Assembly (NCBI GenBank): GCA_003446015.1
Contig: DMBU01000054.1
Coordinates: forward strand, 62,001 to 126,000
Length of the DNA: 64,000 bases
Direction of reading: 5' to 3'
Source: Bacteroidales bacterium
GTDB lineage: Bacteria > Bacteroidota > Bacteroidia > Bacteroidales > UBA12077
Shown: one piece after another, positions 34,754 to 43,215 of the stretch
Position numbering within the stretch: the first letter of the stretch is position 1
How the letters are laid out: every line of letters starts with the position of its first letter
The notes under the pieces: model-generated
Database searches by the model: none
The model's input: only the letters and a program-made list of their open reading frames with translations
Told to the model about the DNA's origin: nothing
Translations under genes and position numbers: made by a program

Positions 34754-35475
34754 ATTTTTACCTGATGTTCTGTTGAATTCAGTAAATCGGTATATTTCAT
34801 GCTAAAACCATTATAGGAAGGTAAAACCTGCGTAATACTAACGGTCTTTAATCCGCCTTCGCGCTCCATTAAAAGGTTTATAGTTTGGTCATTTGTATGT
34901 CGACCGGAGTGAAAATCGTAAACTTTTTCAGAATGAATTGGTGTATTGTTTTCATTCAAAAACCTGTCGAACCAAATTCTTCTCAATTCTCTGTCGTTAC
35001 TACTATACAAAGTTACAGAAGACCAGATGCCCGGATTTTGGGGATCTAATTCTGATATGTGTTTTTGTTCTTCATCCCAAATGAATTCTAACATGCGGGT
35101 TACTTTCTCCTTTTTATGTTCTATTGAAATAATCGTGAAAGGTTCAGTGGCATTTAAATCTTCATTTTCGAAAAAATCTTTTAAGTCACCGTTAAAGGTT
35201 GCTATTGCCAATAAAACCTGACCACGGCTGAGTGTGTGAAAATCCTGTTTCTGATGCGGTAAAAATGCTCCGTTAAGTAAACAAACCAAACGACCATTGT
35301 TCCCGGCTGCTATCCACGAACCTCCTTTTTCTAAATCCTTTGGATAACAAACATCAATACCATTTAATTGGTAAATTTCAGGAGCTTTTGTTGGCCTGAA
35401 TACTTTTTCATCACGGTTCGATGTAAGTATAAAACCCTGATCTTTTGATGGTGGAATGTATGTTACTGTGCACAT
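34750..35475 (-). CDS. NRDE-family (TANGO2-like) protein
   Basis: 241 aa. The N-terminus MCTVTYIPPSKDQGFILTSNRDEK contains the NRDE motif and a possible N-terminal Cys nucleophile (Cys2), as in TANGO2 and other NTN-hydrolase-like proteins. The biochemical role of the family is unclear. It overlaps the DinB-like gene upstream by 13 bases and the DUF6695-like gene downstream by 4. Confidence 0.85.
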   Translation of the reverse strand: MCTVTYIPPSKDQGFILTSNRDEKVFRPTKAPEIYQLNGIDVCYPKDLEKGGSWIAAGNNGRLVCLLNGAFLPHQKQDFHTLSRGQVLLAIATFNGDLKDFFENEDLNATEPFTIISIEHKKEKVTRMLEFIWDEEQKHISELDPQNPGIWSSVTLYSSNDRELRRIWFDRFLNENNTPIHSEKVYDFHSGRHTNDQTINLLMEREGGLKTVSITQVLPSYNGFSMKYTDLLNSTEHQVKI

Positions 35476-35969
35476 GAGTTCTTTTTGTATCTGATGGTTG
35501 AATAAGCAACGCCAAAATCTTCACTAATGATGTTATTTAATCCTATTGCAATTAATCCTGCTTTAATCAATGCCTGGTGATGTATACTGTGTTCAATACA
35601 ATAAGCCAATTCACGGCCTACCGAACTATCAATCAGTTTTTGTGATTTTTCACCGTTACTGTAGTCAGCTTCCATTTTTACCTGATATTTTTCATCCAGG
35701 GTGTCGATACCGGAATGCAGGCGGTCGATGGTTTGAATGGCAAAGCGTGTGTCTTCTTCTATCCGGATATCGCGCTTGCGTTTGTCATAGCTAATGGTAC
35801 CGGAAAACGAGCCTGAAACCAGTAACAGGTAAAATTCGAGTATATGCCTGATGTGCTGACCTATGGAAGCACCCGAAAGGATTTCAGGTTTTGCCGTGTA
35901 GTGGTCGTTGCTTATGTTTTCCAGGAATTCCCTTAACTGGTAAAGGTTTTCTTTTGCTGTCGTTTTCAT
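35463..35969 (-). CDS. DinB-like four-helix-bundle protein
   Basis: 168 aa from MKTTAKENLYQLREF; the frame is open to 36056, but that stretch includes an intergenic repeat. Three His at the pattern IGQHIRHILEF and EHSIHHQALIKAG are typical of the DinB/YfiT fold, in which they bind a metal. Members transfer thiols or act in stress response. It overlaps the NRDE gene by 13 bases. Confidence 0.78.
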   Translation of the reverse strand: MKTTAKENLYQLREFLENISNDHYTAKPEILSGASIGQHIRHILEFYLLLVSGSFSGTISYDKRKRDIRIEEDTRFAIQTIDRLHSGIDTLDEKYQVKMEADYSNGEKSQKLIDSSVGRELAYCIEHSIHHQALIKAGLIAIGLNNIISEDFGVAYSTIRYKKNSCAQ

Positions 35970-36017
35970 GTCTGTTTTTTTATTCTTAGCGTCTATGCGG
36001 CTTGGCGAGAAAAATAT

Positions 36018-36045
36018 TTCACGCAAAGACGCGAAGGCGCAAAGG
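36018..36045. repeat. Short intergenic repeat of the ACGCAAAGACGCGAAGGCGC type
   Basis: The block contains three spaced units of the form ACGC-A-AAG / GCGAAGG / GCGCAAAGG. Similar units are common in Bacteroidota intergenic DNA. It sits between the DinB-like and peroxiredoxin genes; no open frame crosses it in a way I accept. Confidence 0.5.
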
Positions 36046-36056
36046 TCATTATACAT

Positions 36057-36602
36057 TTAATTAATACCTGCAAATGATTTTAATTCATCCATTGAAACGT
36101 GATCATCAAGATATTTTCCATAGTGTGCTTTCACGACTTTGAAATTCTCATCGATAAAAAAATCAGATGGAATAAGATTCATGCTTGCATCTTTATCCTG
36201 TGGAAGATTCAATTCCTTCGTTTCTTTTTTTGCTATACCCACTTTGGCAACAAACATGGTTTTCATCATTTTTACAGTTGATTTCTCTACTCCATATTTT
36301 TCATAAATAGATAAGTCCGGATCGCCAATTAAAGGCCAGGGACTTATTCCTTCGTGGAAAACACTTGACATGAGTTTCTTGTTCGTGCTTTCGAACAAAA
36401 ACAACAATTGAACACCTGATTTCTTCAGTGGAATATTATTGTCCTTAATCTGATAAACCCTTCTGTTGCAAAACGGACAGCTTATATTGCGGTAAAACCC
36501 CAGAATAATTTTCTGTCCTTTAAAATCAGATAACTTTACTTCTTTACCATAAATATCTTGTGCTGTAAAGTCCGGTGTACATTGATTAACTTCTAATGCA
36601 AT
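36057..36602 (-). CDS. Peroxiredoxin-like protein, no standard start codon
   Basis: 181 aa if begun at the ATT at 36602 (preceded by TAA ATT). The frame has no ATG, GTG or TTG until a TTG at 36407, which lies after the active site. The N-terminal half reads ALEVNQCTPDFTAQDIYG, then a Trx-fold with SCPFC (Cys42, Cys45). C-terminal half: KLMSSVFHEGISPWPLIGDP and DFFIDENFKVVKAHYG, as in peroxiredoxin-like redox proteins. A start of ATT GCA, where relatives have ATG GCA, suggests either a lost start codon or use of the rare AUU start. No other lesion is visible. Confidence 0.7.
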   Translation of the reverse strand: MALEVNQCTPDFTAQDIYGKEVKLSDFKGQKIILGFYRNISCPFCNRRVYQIKDNNIPLKKSGVQLLFLFESTNKKLMSSVFHEGISPWPLIGDPDLSIYEKYGVEKSTVKMMKTMFVAKVGIAKKETKELNLPQDKDASMNLIPSDFFIDENFKVVKAHYGKYLDDHVSMDELKSFAGIN

Positions 36603-36713
36603 AATTTATGTTTTTGTTTAATTAGTCGGACAAAACTCTAAACCTGACAAGAAACAATTAAAAAAGCACAAGAAATGTGCTCTAAATTTTAAGATAAATT
36701 CATAAATTCCAGA

Positions 36714-37301
36714 CTAATAAGGAGTTCCTTGTAATCTTTGAGTTTTAAATGCCTTAATGTACCATTCAAATTCATCTAAAAAGCGTTGTGCCGAAGGCTC
36801 TGTAAATTTGTTTTGTGGTACAAGGTTTTCATCAAAAAGACTTCCGATAACCGGAAAAGGCAACATGGATGAAATAGCTGGCATTCCCAGCTCACCAACA
36901 ATAACTCTTAAATGAACCGCCGAACGCACACCACCAAAATTTCCTGCCGAATAAGATGCAATAGCCGATGGTTTAAAATAATACTCTGTTTGAAAATGAT
37001 CTAATAGATTCTTAAGAGCCGGTGGAATACTATGATTGTATTCTCCGGTCACGATTAAAAAACCATCCGAATCTTTGAACTTCTGAGCCAGGTTCTCCAT
37101 ATTTTCGGGAGCTTTTCCCTGCTCAAACTCTTTATACATTTTATTGAGAAATGGAAGATTGTATTCCATGGGATCAATGAAATGCACATTAAAATTTCTT
37201 TTCTGAAGTTTCTTTTCAAGATATTTGGCAGCTTTTATACCCTGGCGATTGGTGCGGACCGATCCATAAATAAGACTGATTGTTAGGTTTTTTGTTTCCA
37301 T
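36714..37301 (-). CDS. NADPH-dependent FMN reductase
   Basis: 195 aa from METKNLTISL; an upstream ATG (37352) overlaps the zinc-ribbon gene. The flavodoxin-like fold has the FMN-binding GSVRTNRQG (residues about 11-19) and the loop TGEYNHSIPPALKNLLDH. It reduces FMN or an electron acceptor with NADPH. It follows the GDCCVxC gene 29 bases downstream. Confidence 0.9.
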   Translation of the reverse strand: METKNLTISLIYGSVRTNRQGIKAAKYLEKKLQKRNFNVHFIDPMEYNLPFLNKMYKEFEQGKAPENMENLAQKFKDSDGFLIVTGEYNHSIPPALKNLLDHFQTEYYFKPSAIASYSAGNFGGVRSAVHLRVIVGELGMPAISSMLPFPVIGSLFDENLVPQNKFTEPSAQRFLDEFEWYIKAFKTQRLQGTPY

Positions 37302-37330
37302 AATAGTTATATTCAATATTTTAATACGTT

Positions 37331-37522
37331 CTAATTTTGTTTCGAAGGGCATTTAACTGTACCGAAAGAACAGTAAACACAGCAGTCGCCCTCCAGTGGT
37401 CTTAAAACGGCTTTGCAGTTTTCGCACTTATAAAAAAACTGGCAGGCGTCAATCGGCATTTCTTCTGTTTTGTGGTGTCCGCAGTTAGGACAGGTTATGA
37501 TTGATGTAGTTATTATAACCAT
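37331..37522 (-). CDS. GDCCVxC-type zinc-ribbon small protein
   Basis: 63 aa. An N-terminal CPNCGHH and a later CENC give a zinc ribbon, and the motif GDCCVYCSFG with a following KCPS is the GDCCVxC hallmark. In related proteins the Cys of this motif is sometimes selenocysteine, encoded by TGA; here all are Cys. No function is established. It sits next to a flavin reductase and near alanine racemase and ergothioneine genes. Confidence 0.8.
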   Translation of the reverse strand: MVIITTSIITCPNCGHHKTEEMPIDACQFFYKCENCKAVLRPLEGDCCVYCSFGTVKCPSKQN

Positions 37523-37533
37523 AGTCTGTTACT

Positions 37534-38685
37534 TTAATCAACAATATAACGTGGAATTCTTGATGGTAATCGCGTTAATAACTCATAATTCATGCTGTTA
37601 TTCATATCACTGAACGAGCTAATGGAAATCATTTTATCTCCCTGTTTACCGATAAGTACGACTTCGTCATTTACCTGTACATTGGGCAAATCGGTCACAT
37701 CAACCACCATCATATTCATATTTACAGAACCTATTACAGGCACTCTTTTTCCGTTGATTAAAACATGTCCCAGGTTGCTTAAATTCCGGCTAAATCCATA
37801 GCCGTATCCCACCGGAACGGTAGCAATTTTACTATTCCTGTTGGTTAAAAAACTAGTGCCGTAGCTAACATATTCATCTTCTTTTACATTATTTATGCTC
37901 ATTACTTTGGTTTTCCAAGATAAAACCTGCATTAACGGGTCTTTAGGGATCTTCCCGTTTTTTAAGAGCAGCATCTTGGTTTCATTCCCGGGCCAAAAGC
38001 CATAGTTAGAAATACCAATCCGCACCAAATCAAAAGAAGATCCTGGAAAATTAAGTACTCCGGCAGAACAAGCAATATGGCGGTATTTGGGTTTTAATCC
38101 TTCAGATTTTATAAACTTAACCAACCTGTTAAATGTAGTTATCTGTTTGTTAATCCTTTCAAAATTAGCCATATTTTCAGCGCCGGCCATATGCGAGCAC
38201 ACGCCTTCGAGCACTATATTTCCTTTATTGTTTTTTAATTTTTCAATGACTCCCGGTAGTTGATCTTCGCTAAAACCTGTACGGTGCATTCCTGTTTCGA
38301 GTTCAATGTGTATGCGGGCAGGCTTGCTTGTTTTTTTACTTACACTGCATACGGCATCAAGTCTTTCCGGAGTAAATACAAAAAATGATATGTCATTTTG
38401 GATGGCCCATTCCAGGTAATCGTCGTCGATAAAACCCATAATCATGATATGGCAAAATTCTTTCTTCACTTTCAGGGCCCTGCGTGCTTCTTCAACACTA
38501 AAAACAGAGAAGTGGTCAACACCACAAGCTTCAATCATAGGCAATAAATCCTCAATGCCATGCCCGTAAGCATTAGCTTTAATAACCATGGAGTATTTCA
38601 CTTTCTTGCCAGCTATTCCCTTCAAATAGCTAATATTATTATTCAGGGCACTTTTGCTGAGTTCTATGTACGAAGTAAATAACAT
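37534..38685 (-). CDS. alr: Alanine racemase
   Basis: 383 aa. The PLP-binding Lys is in MVIKANAYGHG (about residue 36), the catalytic Tyr of the C-terminal domain is in YVSYGTSF, and SNYGFWPG is intact. It interconverts L- and D-alanine for peptidoglycan. In many Bacteroidota alr is fused to MurF; here it is free-standing, and murF is not seen in this window. Confidence 0.92.
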   Translation of the reverse strand: MLFTSYIELSKSALNNNISYLKGIAGKKVKYSMVIKANAYGHGIEDLLPMIEACGVDHFSVFSVEEARRALKVKKEFCHIMIMGFIDDDYLEWAIQNDISFFVFTPERLDAVCSVSKKTSKPARIHIELETGMHRTGFSEDQLPGVIEKLKNNKGNIVLEGVCSHMAGAENMANFERINKQITTFNRLVKFIKSEGLKPKYRHIACSAGVLNFPGSSFDLVRIGISNYGFWPGNETKMLLLKNGKIPKDPLMQVLSWKTKVMSINNVKEDEYVSYGTSFLTNRNSKIATVPVGYGYGFSRNLSNLGHVLINGKRVPVIGSVNMNMMVVDVTDLPNVQVNDEVVLIGKQGDKMISISSFSDMNNSMNYELLTRLPSRIPRYIVD

Positions 38686-38762
38686 ATTCTTATCAGATTA
38701 AATCAGGTTAATGTCAGTTACGATTTCCAGAAGTGCCGAACCATTAAATTCTGACAGCTGTT

Positions 38763-39725
38763 TCATTTTTTTACCCAAAGTGAATCAACAAAATAATTAT
38801 GCCCATCTGTAAAATTCTTTTCTATTTTAAATCCATATTTTTGGGCAAGAAACTGGATGGTATCCAAATCAAATTTTTGTGACAATTCCATATAGATAGC
38901 TTCGTCTTTTTGAAAATGAATGTTCTTTTCCAGTGCTCCGATATAAACAGATTGCTCCTTAGTTGAAACCAAAAAGCTTTTAGCTTCTCCCGATTGTTCA
39001 TTGTATTGGGCTACATGCCGAAATGTTCCAATATTAAAATCTGCATTTAACTCCTTATTAATTCGTTCAAGATGATTCAGGTTAAAAGCGCGGGTATGTC
39101 CATGCGGGTCGTCATAGGCTTTGAGAATGATACCCTTCGGTTTTTTAAGGTCGAAACCTATGAGCAGTTTATCATTTGGTTGGATTAAACCTGATATCTG
39201 GTTTAAAAACTGGTGACGCTCTTTCTCTCCGAAATTTCCAATATTTGAACCCAGAAATAAAAAAATCTTGTTATTGTCGGAGTCATGATTCAGTTCATTC
39301 ATCATTTTAAAATAATCACCGGTTTTGAATTTGGTCTTTAACCCGGGCAATTCAGCCTTTAATTTTTTATCCAGATTTTCATTTGCCTGCCGGCTGATAT
39401 CTACCGCCACATATTTAAAATCGACTTGATGCTCAACAAAATGATTGAGCAGGATTTTCGTTTTTAATCCGTCACCCGATCCTAACTCAACTAGCTCAAA
39501 AGGAGTATTCCCATTTACAAACTGATCTTTCATTTCTGATTTATACTGTGTAAAAATCTCAAATTCGCAATCAGTAAGGTAATACTCGGGCATTTGCATA
39601 ATATCCTGAAAAATTTTACTACCCTTGTCATCATAAAAATATTTGGGCAACAAAAATTTCTGATCGGCTGACAAACCCTTTAAGGTATCCTGAGCGAAGG
39701 TGCTTATTTTTGTGAGTTGTTCCAT
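38763..39725 (-). CDS. eanA: L-histidine N-alpha-methyltransferase (EanA/EgtD type)
   Basis: 320 aa. SAM-binding VELGSGDGLKTKILL, the FLGSNIGNF motif and the GFDLKKP segment define the EgtD family, which trimethylates histidine to hercynine. The adjacent EanB-type rhodanese, 29 bases upstream, indicates the two-gene anaerobic ergothioneine pathway, in which the first enzyme is called EanA. No EgtB or EgtC gene lies nearby. A role in another methylation cannot be fully excluded, but the EgtD motifs are specific. Confidence 0.9.
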   Translation of the reverse strand: MEQLTKISTFAQDTLKGLSADQKFLLPKYFYDDKGSKIFQDIMQMPEYYLTDCEFEIFTQYKSEMKDQFVNGNTPFELVELGSGDGLKTKILLNHFVEHQVDFKYVAVDISRQANENLDKKLKAELPGLKTKFKTGDYFKMMNELNHDSDNNKIFLFLGSNIGNFGEKERHQFLNQISGLIQPNDKLLIGFDLKKPKGIILKAYDDPHGHTRAFNLNHLERINKELNADFNIGTFRHVAQYNEQSGEAKSFLVSTKEQSVYIGALEKNIHFQKDEAIYMELSQKFDLDTIQFLAQKYGFKIEKNFTDGHNYFVDSLWVKK

Positions 39726-39754
39726 AATTTTTTTAAAAAAGTGGATAAGCGATT

Positions 39755-41068
39755 TTACTTGTTTACTTCTACTTCCTGGTTTACAGGAACTCCTGTTTCG
39801 TATGGATTTTCAGGATTGTTACTCCACTCGAACCAACCCCCGTCATAAACTGAAACCCTGGGCCATCCCATGAGCCAGGCATTGAACCAGGCTTCGCTAC
39901 CACGCCAACCTGTTCCACAATAAAAAGCCAAGCGTTTATCGGGTGTGATTCCATTATTAATCCATATTTCAGCAGTTTCATGAAATTCGCGTGTGGTGTG
40001 GTCGAAATTTCTGTAGTTTTCCATGTGGTAAGCATCCGAGCCGCAATCGGCAAAAACAGCTCCGGGTATTCTTCCTTTTGCTTCAATATAATTATAACCG
40101 CTAACTTCTCCAATATACTCTGGATAACTACGTACACAAACCAGTTCGGCATCACTGGCTTTTAACATTTCTTTAGCTTCAGGTGAATCAACTGCCAGTT
40201 CGGGATGAGCAGGGATTTTTACACCAAACTCTTTAACAGAAATTTTAGGTTCATCAGTATTTGAAATCTCGAATCCTGCATCCTGCCACGATTGAAAACC
40301 ACCATTTAAAATGCGCACATCTTTAACACCTGCATACATCATGATAAATGCATTTCGTATGGCTCCGATATCGCCGGCAGCACTTCCCGGAAATTCATCG
40401 GCATTATCCGGATACATGAACTTTCCGTATAAAACAACGGTAGTGTTTGCGGTAATTCCGTGCTTTTCCAGTGCTTCTTTTAACTCTTTGGGCGATCGCC
40501 TGTTCCATGTTTCAGGAGCTTCGAGTGCCAAAGTATCCATATCAATAGCTCCGGGAATATGCCCACTTAAATATGCATCGCGATTTCGGTAATGCGAATG
40601 AACGATAATAAAATTGTTATTATCATAATGTTGCGGTTTGTCACCCGAAATAAGCTTATTTACCCAGTCTGCCGAAACCAGATTTTTAAATCTATCCAGT
40701 TTTTGAATCGGGAGTTCTTTATTTGACGACCATTCAACGATAAAATCATAATAAACAAATACATTTTCATATCCCGATTTTAAAAACCTATCTGCAACCT
40801 GATCAACTTCATTACGGTCGTATGCGTAAATAATGATCTCATGTTCGGGTAAGATCTGTTTTTTACGTACCATCTCAATCCAGTCGATGTAATTGCTCCA
40901 TTTAAAAGGCAAACTTTTGGCATTTTGAATATGCCCGCCACGTGTTTCGTTTTTAAGTTGCCAGCCGTTGTAGGCTTCAACCGGACGAATATCAATAATT
41001 TTTAATGATGAATCATCCAATTTGTTTACTAATTCCCGGGTAGTAATCTGATGTAATTTAGAACTCAT
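39755..41068 (-). CDS. eanB: Ergothioneine synthase of the EanB type, triple rhodanese
   Basis: 437 aa with three rhodanese domains (about 8-118, 130-270 and 300-425). Only the third has a catalytic loop, CGTGWRGSE with Cys384; the first two have Tyr/Asp or Gly in place of the Cys. Tyr325, Cys311 and Cys342 occupy positions equal to Tyr353, Cys339 and Cys370 of Chlorobium EanB after a 28-residue shift, as I recall that numbering, and Cys384 corresponds to Cys412. EanB takes sulfur from polysulfide and puts it directly on hercynine. Its neighbour is EanA. The usual annotation as 3-mercaptopyruvate sulfurtransferase would miss this. Confidence 0.85.
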   Translation of the reverse strand: MSSKLHQITTRELVNKLDDSSLKIIDIRPVEAYNGWQLKNETRGGHIQNAKSLPFKWSNYIDWIEMVRKKQILPEHEIIIYAYDRNEVDQVADRFLKSGYENVFVYYDFIVEWSSNKELPIQKLDRFKNLVSADWVNKLISGDKPQHYDNNNFIIVHSHYRNRDAYLSGHIPGAIDMDTLALEAPETWNRRSPKELKEALEKHGITANTTVVLYGKFMYPDNADEFPGSAAGDIGAIRNAFIMMYAGVKDVRILNGGFQSWQDAGFEISNTDEPKISVKEFGVKIPAHPELAVDSPEAKEMLKASDAELVCVRSYPEYIGEVSGYNYIEAKGRIPGAVFADCGSDAYHMENYRNFDHTTREFHETAEIWINNGITPDKRLAFYCGTGWRGSEAWFNAWLMGWPRVSVYDGGWFEWSNNPENPYETGVPVNQEVEVNK

Positions 41069-41119
41069 TGATTTGAATTTTGAATTTTGAAACCATGCCT
41101 TCGGCAGGTAAACCTGAAA

Positions 41120-41403
41120 CTAATTTTCTGCTATTTCAACACCTTTCCAAAATGCCACTCTTCCTTTTATTTCTTGTGCAGCTTCTTTGGGCTCAGGATA
41201 ATACCAGGCAGCATCTTTATTGGTTTAGCCATTTACTTCTACCGAATAGCAAGAGGCTTTTCCTTTCCAGGGACAAACCGATTGCTTATTGCTGCTTTAA
41301 AGGTATTCCTTATTTTAAGACGCTATTGGGAAGTAATTGTTCTCTTCAAGCTTTAAAATATCATTACTTTTTTGCAATGACTTTATTATTTCGATGCTTT
41401 TAC
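41120..41403 (-). pseudogene. Decayed DUF427 protein
   Basis: On the minus strand a clear DUF427 sequence can be read: NNKVIAK, then SNDILKLEENNYFP, SVCPWKGKASCYSVEVNG and DAAWYYPEPKEAAQEIKG ending WKGVEIAEN with TAG at 41120-41122. It is broken by about two frameshifts near the start (one in a run of A) and three in-frame TAA codons, each where relatives have Lys or similar (AAA to TAA). No ATG remains; the 5' end is near 41403. Original length would be about 94 aa. It ends 51 bases before the EanB gene. Confidence 0.8.
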
Positions 41404-41769
41404 AGTTATAATTTTTAAGTTGCCGAAAATATTTTACAATGGCAGATTATTGATTTTATCTTTCATCGACGAGCTATTTTTATTATCGGATTCGAAATGC
41501 AACCTAACAATTTTCCTAAGGTGTCAAATAATATGTGCTATTGGAATAGACAAGTGCTGTCTGTCGTTGGAATATGTATTTTTAGTTCGGTATTTAACAA
41601 GGTTTCATGCAATATCGAAAATCGTTTTTATTGTTGAAATTAGTATAACTCTTTTCGGAAATTCTATTTTTATCATTTTGCATAAAGCGCTGTAAATCAT
41701 AAATAAACAAATTAACTCATTTTGATTAAAAGGAACTTAGTTAAAGCAAATACATAAAAAGTTATCAAC
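41404..41769. other. Intergenic stretch ahead of the dcw operon
   Basis: No gene is supported on either strand: open frames here have no family likeness. The mraZ promoter is expected near its right end. Confidence 0.4.
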
Positions 41770-41806
41770 AAAGTGGTAAAAAGTGGAGGAAAGTGGTGAG
41801 TTGTGG
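41770..41806 (+). promoter_or_regulatory. MraZ-box repeats, autoregulatory operator of the dcw operon
   Basis: Four heptamers at an exact 10-bp period: AAAGTGG (41770, 41780, 41790) and the degenerate GTTGTGG (41800). MraZ proteins bind short direct repeats containing GTG at 10-bp spacing upstream of their own gene and repress the operon. The run ends 41 bases before the mraZ start. Confidence 0.85.
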
Positions 41807-41847
41807 TAAATTTTTGTATATTTTTACAAGTTAAATGGGCAATATAC

Positions 41848-42315
41848 ATGACAACATTCATCGGTGATTATAATTGCAAGCTTGATGAGAAAGGAAGAGT
41901 GACTTTCCCATCAACACTTAAGAAGCAGATAGGCTCTGCTTCCGATGGGCGATTTGTTGTCAAAAAAGACATTTTTGAACCTTGCTTAATTTTATTCCCT
42001 ATTGAGGAATGGGAGAGGCAAAACTCAATTATTCGTAAAAAAATAAATCCTTACAATAAGGAACACAATAAATTCTTGAGAAATTTTTACAGGGGATCAG
42101 CCGAAATTGTTTTAGATAGTAACAATAGAATGCTCATTCCGAAACGATTACTCGAACTTGCTAATATCTCTAAAGAAGCAATTTTAGCCGGACAAGATGG
42201 CAAAATTGAAATTTGGTCAAAAGAATTGTACGATTCAGCTGAAGAAAGCTATGACGAATTCGCTGCTTTGGCTGAAAAAATAATGGGTGGAGATTTAAAT
42301 CTGGAAAATGATTAA
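41848..42315 (+). CDS. mraZ: Transcription regulator MraZ
   Basis: 155 aa from MTTFIGDYNCKLDEKGRV; a GTG at 41803 is in frame but lies inside the MraZ-box. Two SpoVT/AbrB-like half-domains carry DEKGRVTFPS (about 14-23) and DSNNRMLIPK (about 90-99). It forms rings that bind the repeat operator upstream and repress the dcw operon. The rsmH gene starts 3 bases after its stop. Confidence 0.95.
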   Translation: MTTFIGDYNCKLDEKGRVTFPSTLKKQIGSASDGRFVVKKDIFEPCLILFPIEEWERQNSIIRKKINPYNKEHNKFLRNFYRGSAEIVLDSNNRMLIPKRLLELANISKEAILAGQDGKIEIWSKELYDSAEESYDEFAALAEKIMGGDLNLEND

Positions 42316-42318
42316 TAC

Positions 42319-43215
42319 ATGGAATATCATACACCAGTTTTGCTTAAGGAAAGTGTTGATGGCTTGGAAATTAAGCCAAATGGGATTTATGTCGATGTAA
42401 CTTTTGGCGGTGGAGGCCATTCACGCGAAATCATAAAACATATTAATAAAGGCAAGCTGGTAGCGTTTGATCAGGATGATGATGCTGTGCCTAATTTAAT
42501 TGATGATAAACGATTTGTTTTTGTAAATCACAATTTCAGGTTCTTAAAAAACTTTTTAAAATATCATAAGATAGATCAGGTCGATGGTATTTTGGCTGAT
42601 CTGGGTGTTTCTTCTCATCATTTCGATAATCCGGAACGAGGATTTTCATTCAGATTCGAAGGCGAATTGGATATGAGAATGAATCAAAGCTCGAAAATAT
42701 CAGCAAAAAATGTGGTGAATGAGTACGACGAAGCAGGATTAGCAAAGTTGTTTTGGGAATATGGAGAGTTAAAAAACAGTCGAAAATTAGCCAGTGTAAT
42801 TGTTGATCAACGAAGCACTAAAAGAATTGAAACGATAAAGGATTTTACTGATGTTTTAATGCCTTATTTACCTAAACATGCCGAGCATAAATTTTTAGCA
42901 AAAGTATTTCAGGCCTTACGCATTGAAGTAAATCGTGAGATGGAGTTTTTAAAAGAAATGCTTCTTCAAACAATAGATGTGATAAAGCCCGGTGGCAGAC
43001 TGGTTGTTATAACATATCATTCGTTGGAAGATCGAATTGTAAAGAATTTTATTCGGAATGGACAGTTTGAGGGTGAAGTTGAAAAAGACTTTTTTGGAAA
43101 TCAAAATGTCCCATTTAAGGCTGTAAACAGAAAAATAATTATTCCAAGCGATATGGAAATAGAGAATAACAACAGAGCCCGAAGTGCGAAATTAAGAATA
43201 GCAGAAAGAATATGA
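42319..43215 (+). CDS. rsmH: 16S rRNA (cytosine-1402-N4)-methyltransferase
   Basis: 298 aa. The SAM-binding motif DVTFGGGGHS and the segment LADLGVSSHHFDNPERGFSFR are diagnostic, as is the C-terminal NNRARSAKLR. It methylates C1402 of 16S rRNA. It sits second in the dcw operon and overlaps ftsL by 4 bases. Confidence 0.96.
   Translation: MEYHTPVLLKESVDGLEIKPNGIYVDVTFGGGGHSREIIKHINKGKLVAFDQDDDAVPNLIDDKRFVFVNHNFRFLKNFLKYHKIDQVDGILADLGVSSHHFDNPERGFSFRFEGELDMRMNQSSKISAKNVVNEYDEAGLAKLFWEYGELKNSRKLASVIVDQRSTKRIETIKDFTDVLMPYLPKHAEHKFLAKVFQALRIEVNREMEFLKEMLLQTIDVIKPGGRLVVITYHSLEDRIVKNFIRNGQFEGEVEKDFFGNQNVPFKAVNRKIIIPSDMEIENNNRARSAKLRIAERI

Noticed and set aside
41080..41418. Plus-strand frames of about 90-110 codons over 41080-41418
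   Set aside because: They lie antisense to the DUF427 remnant, whose protein similarity on the minus strand is clear; composition is not protein-like.
41420..41695. 91-codon plus-strand frame before mraZ
   Set aside because: No family likeness and unusual composition rich in Ile, Leu and Phe; lies in probable regulatory DNA.
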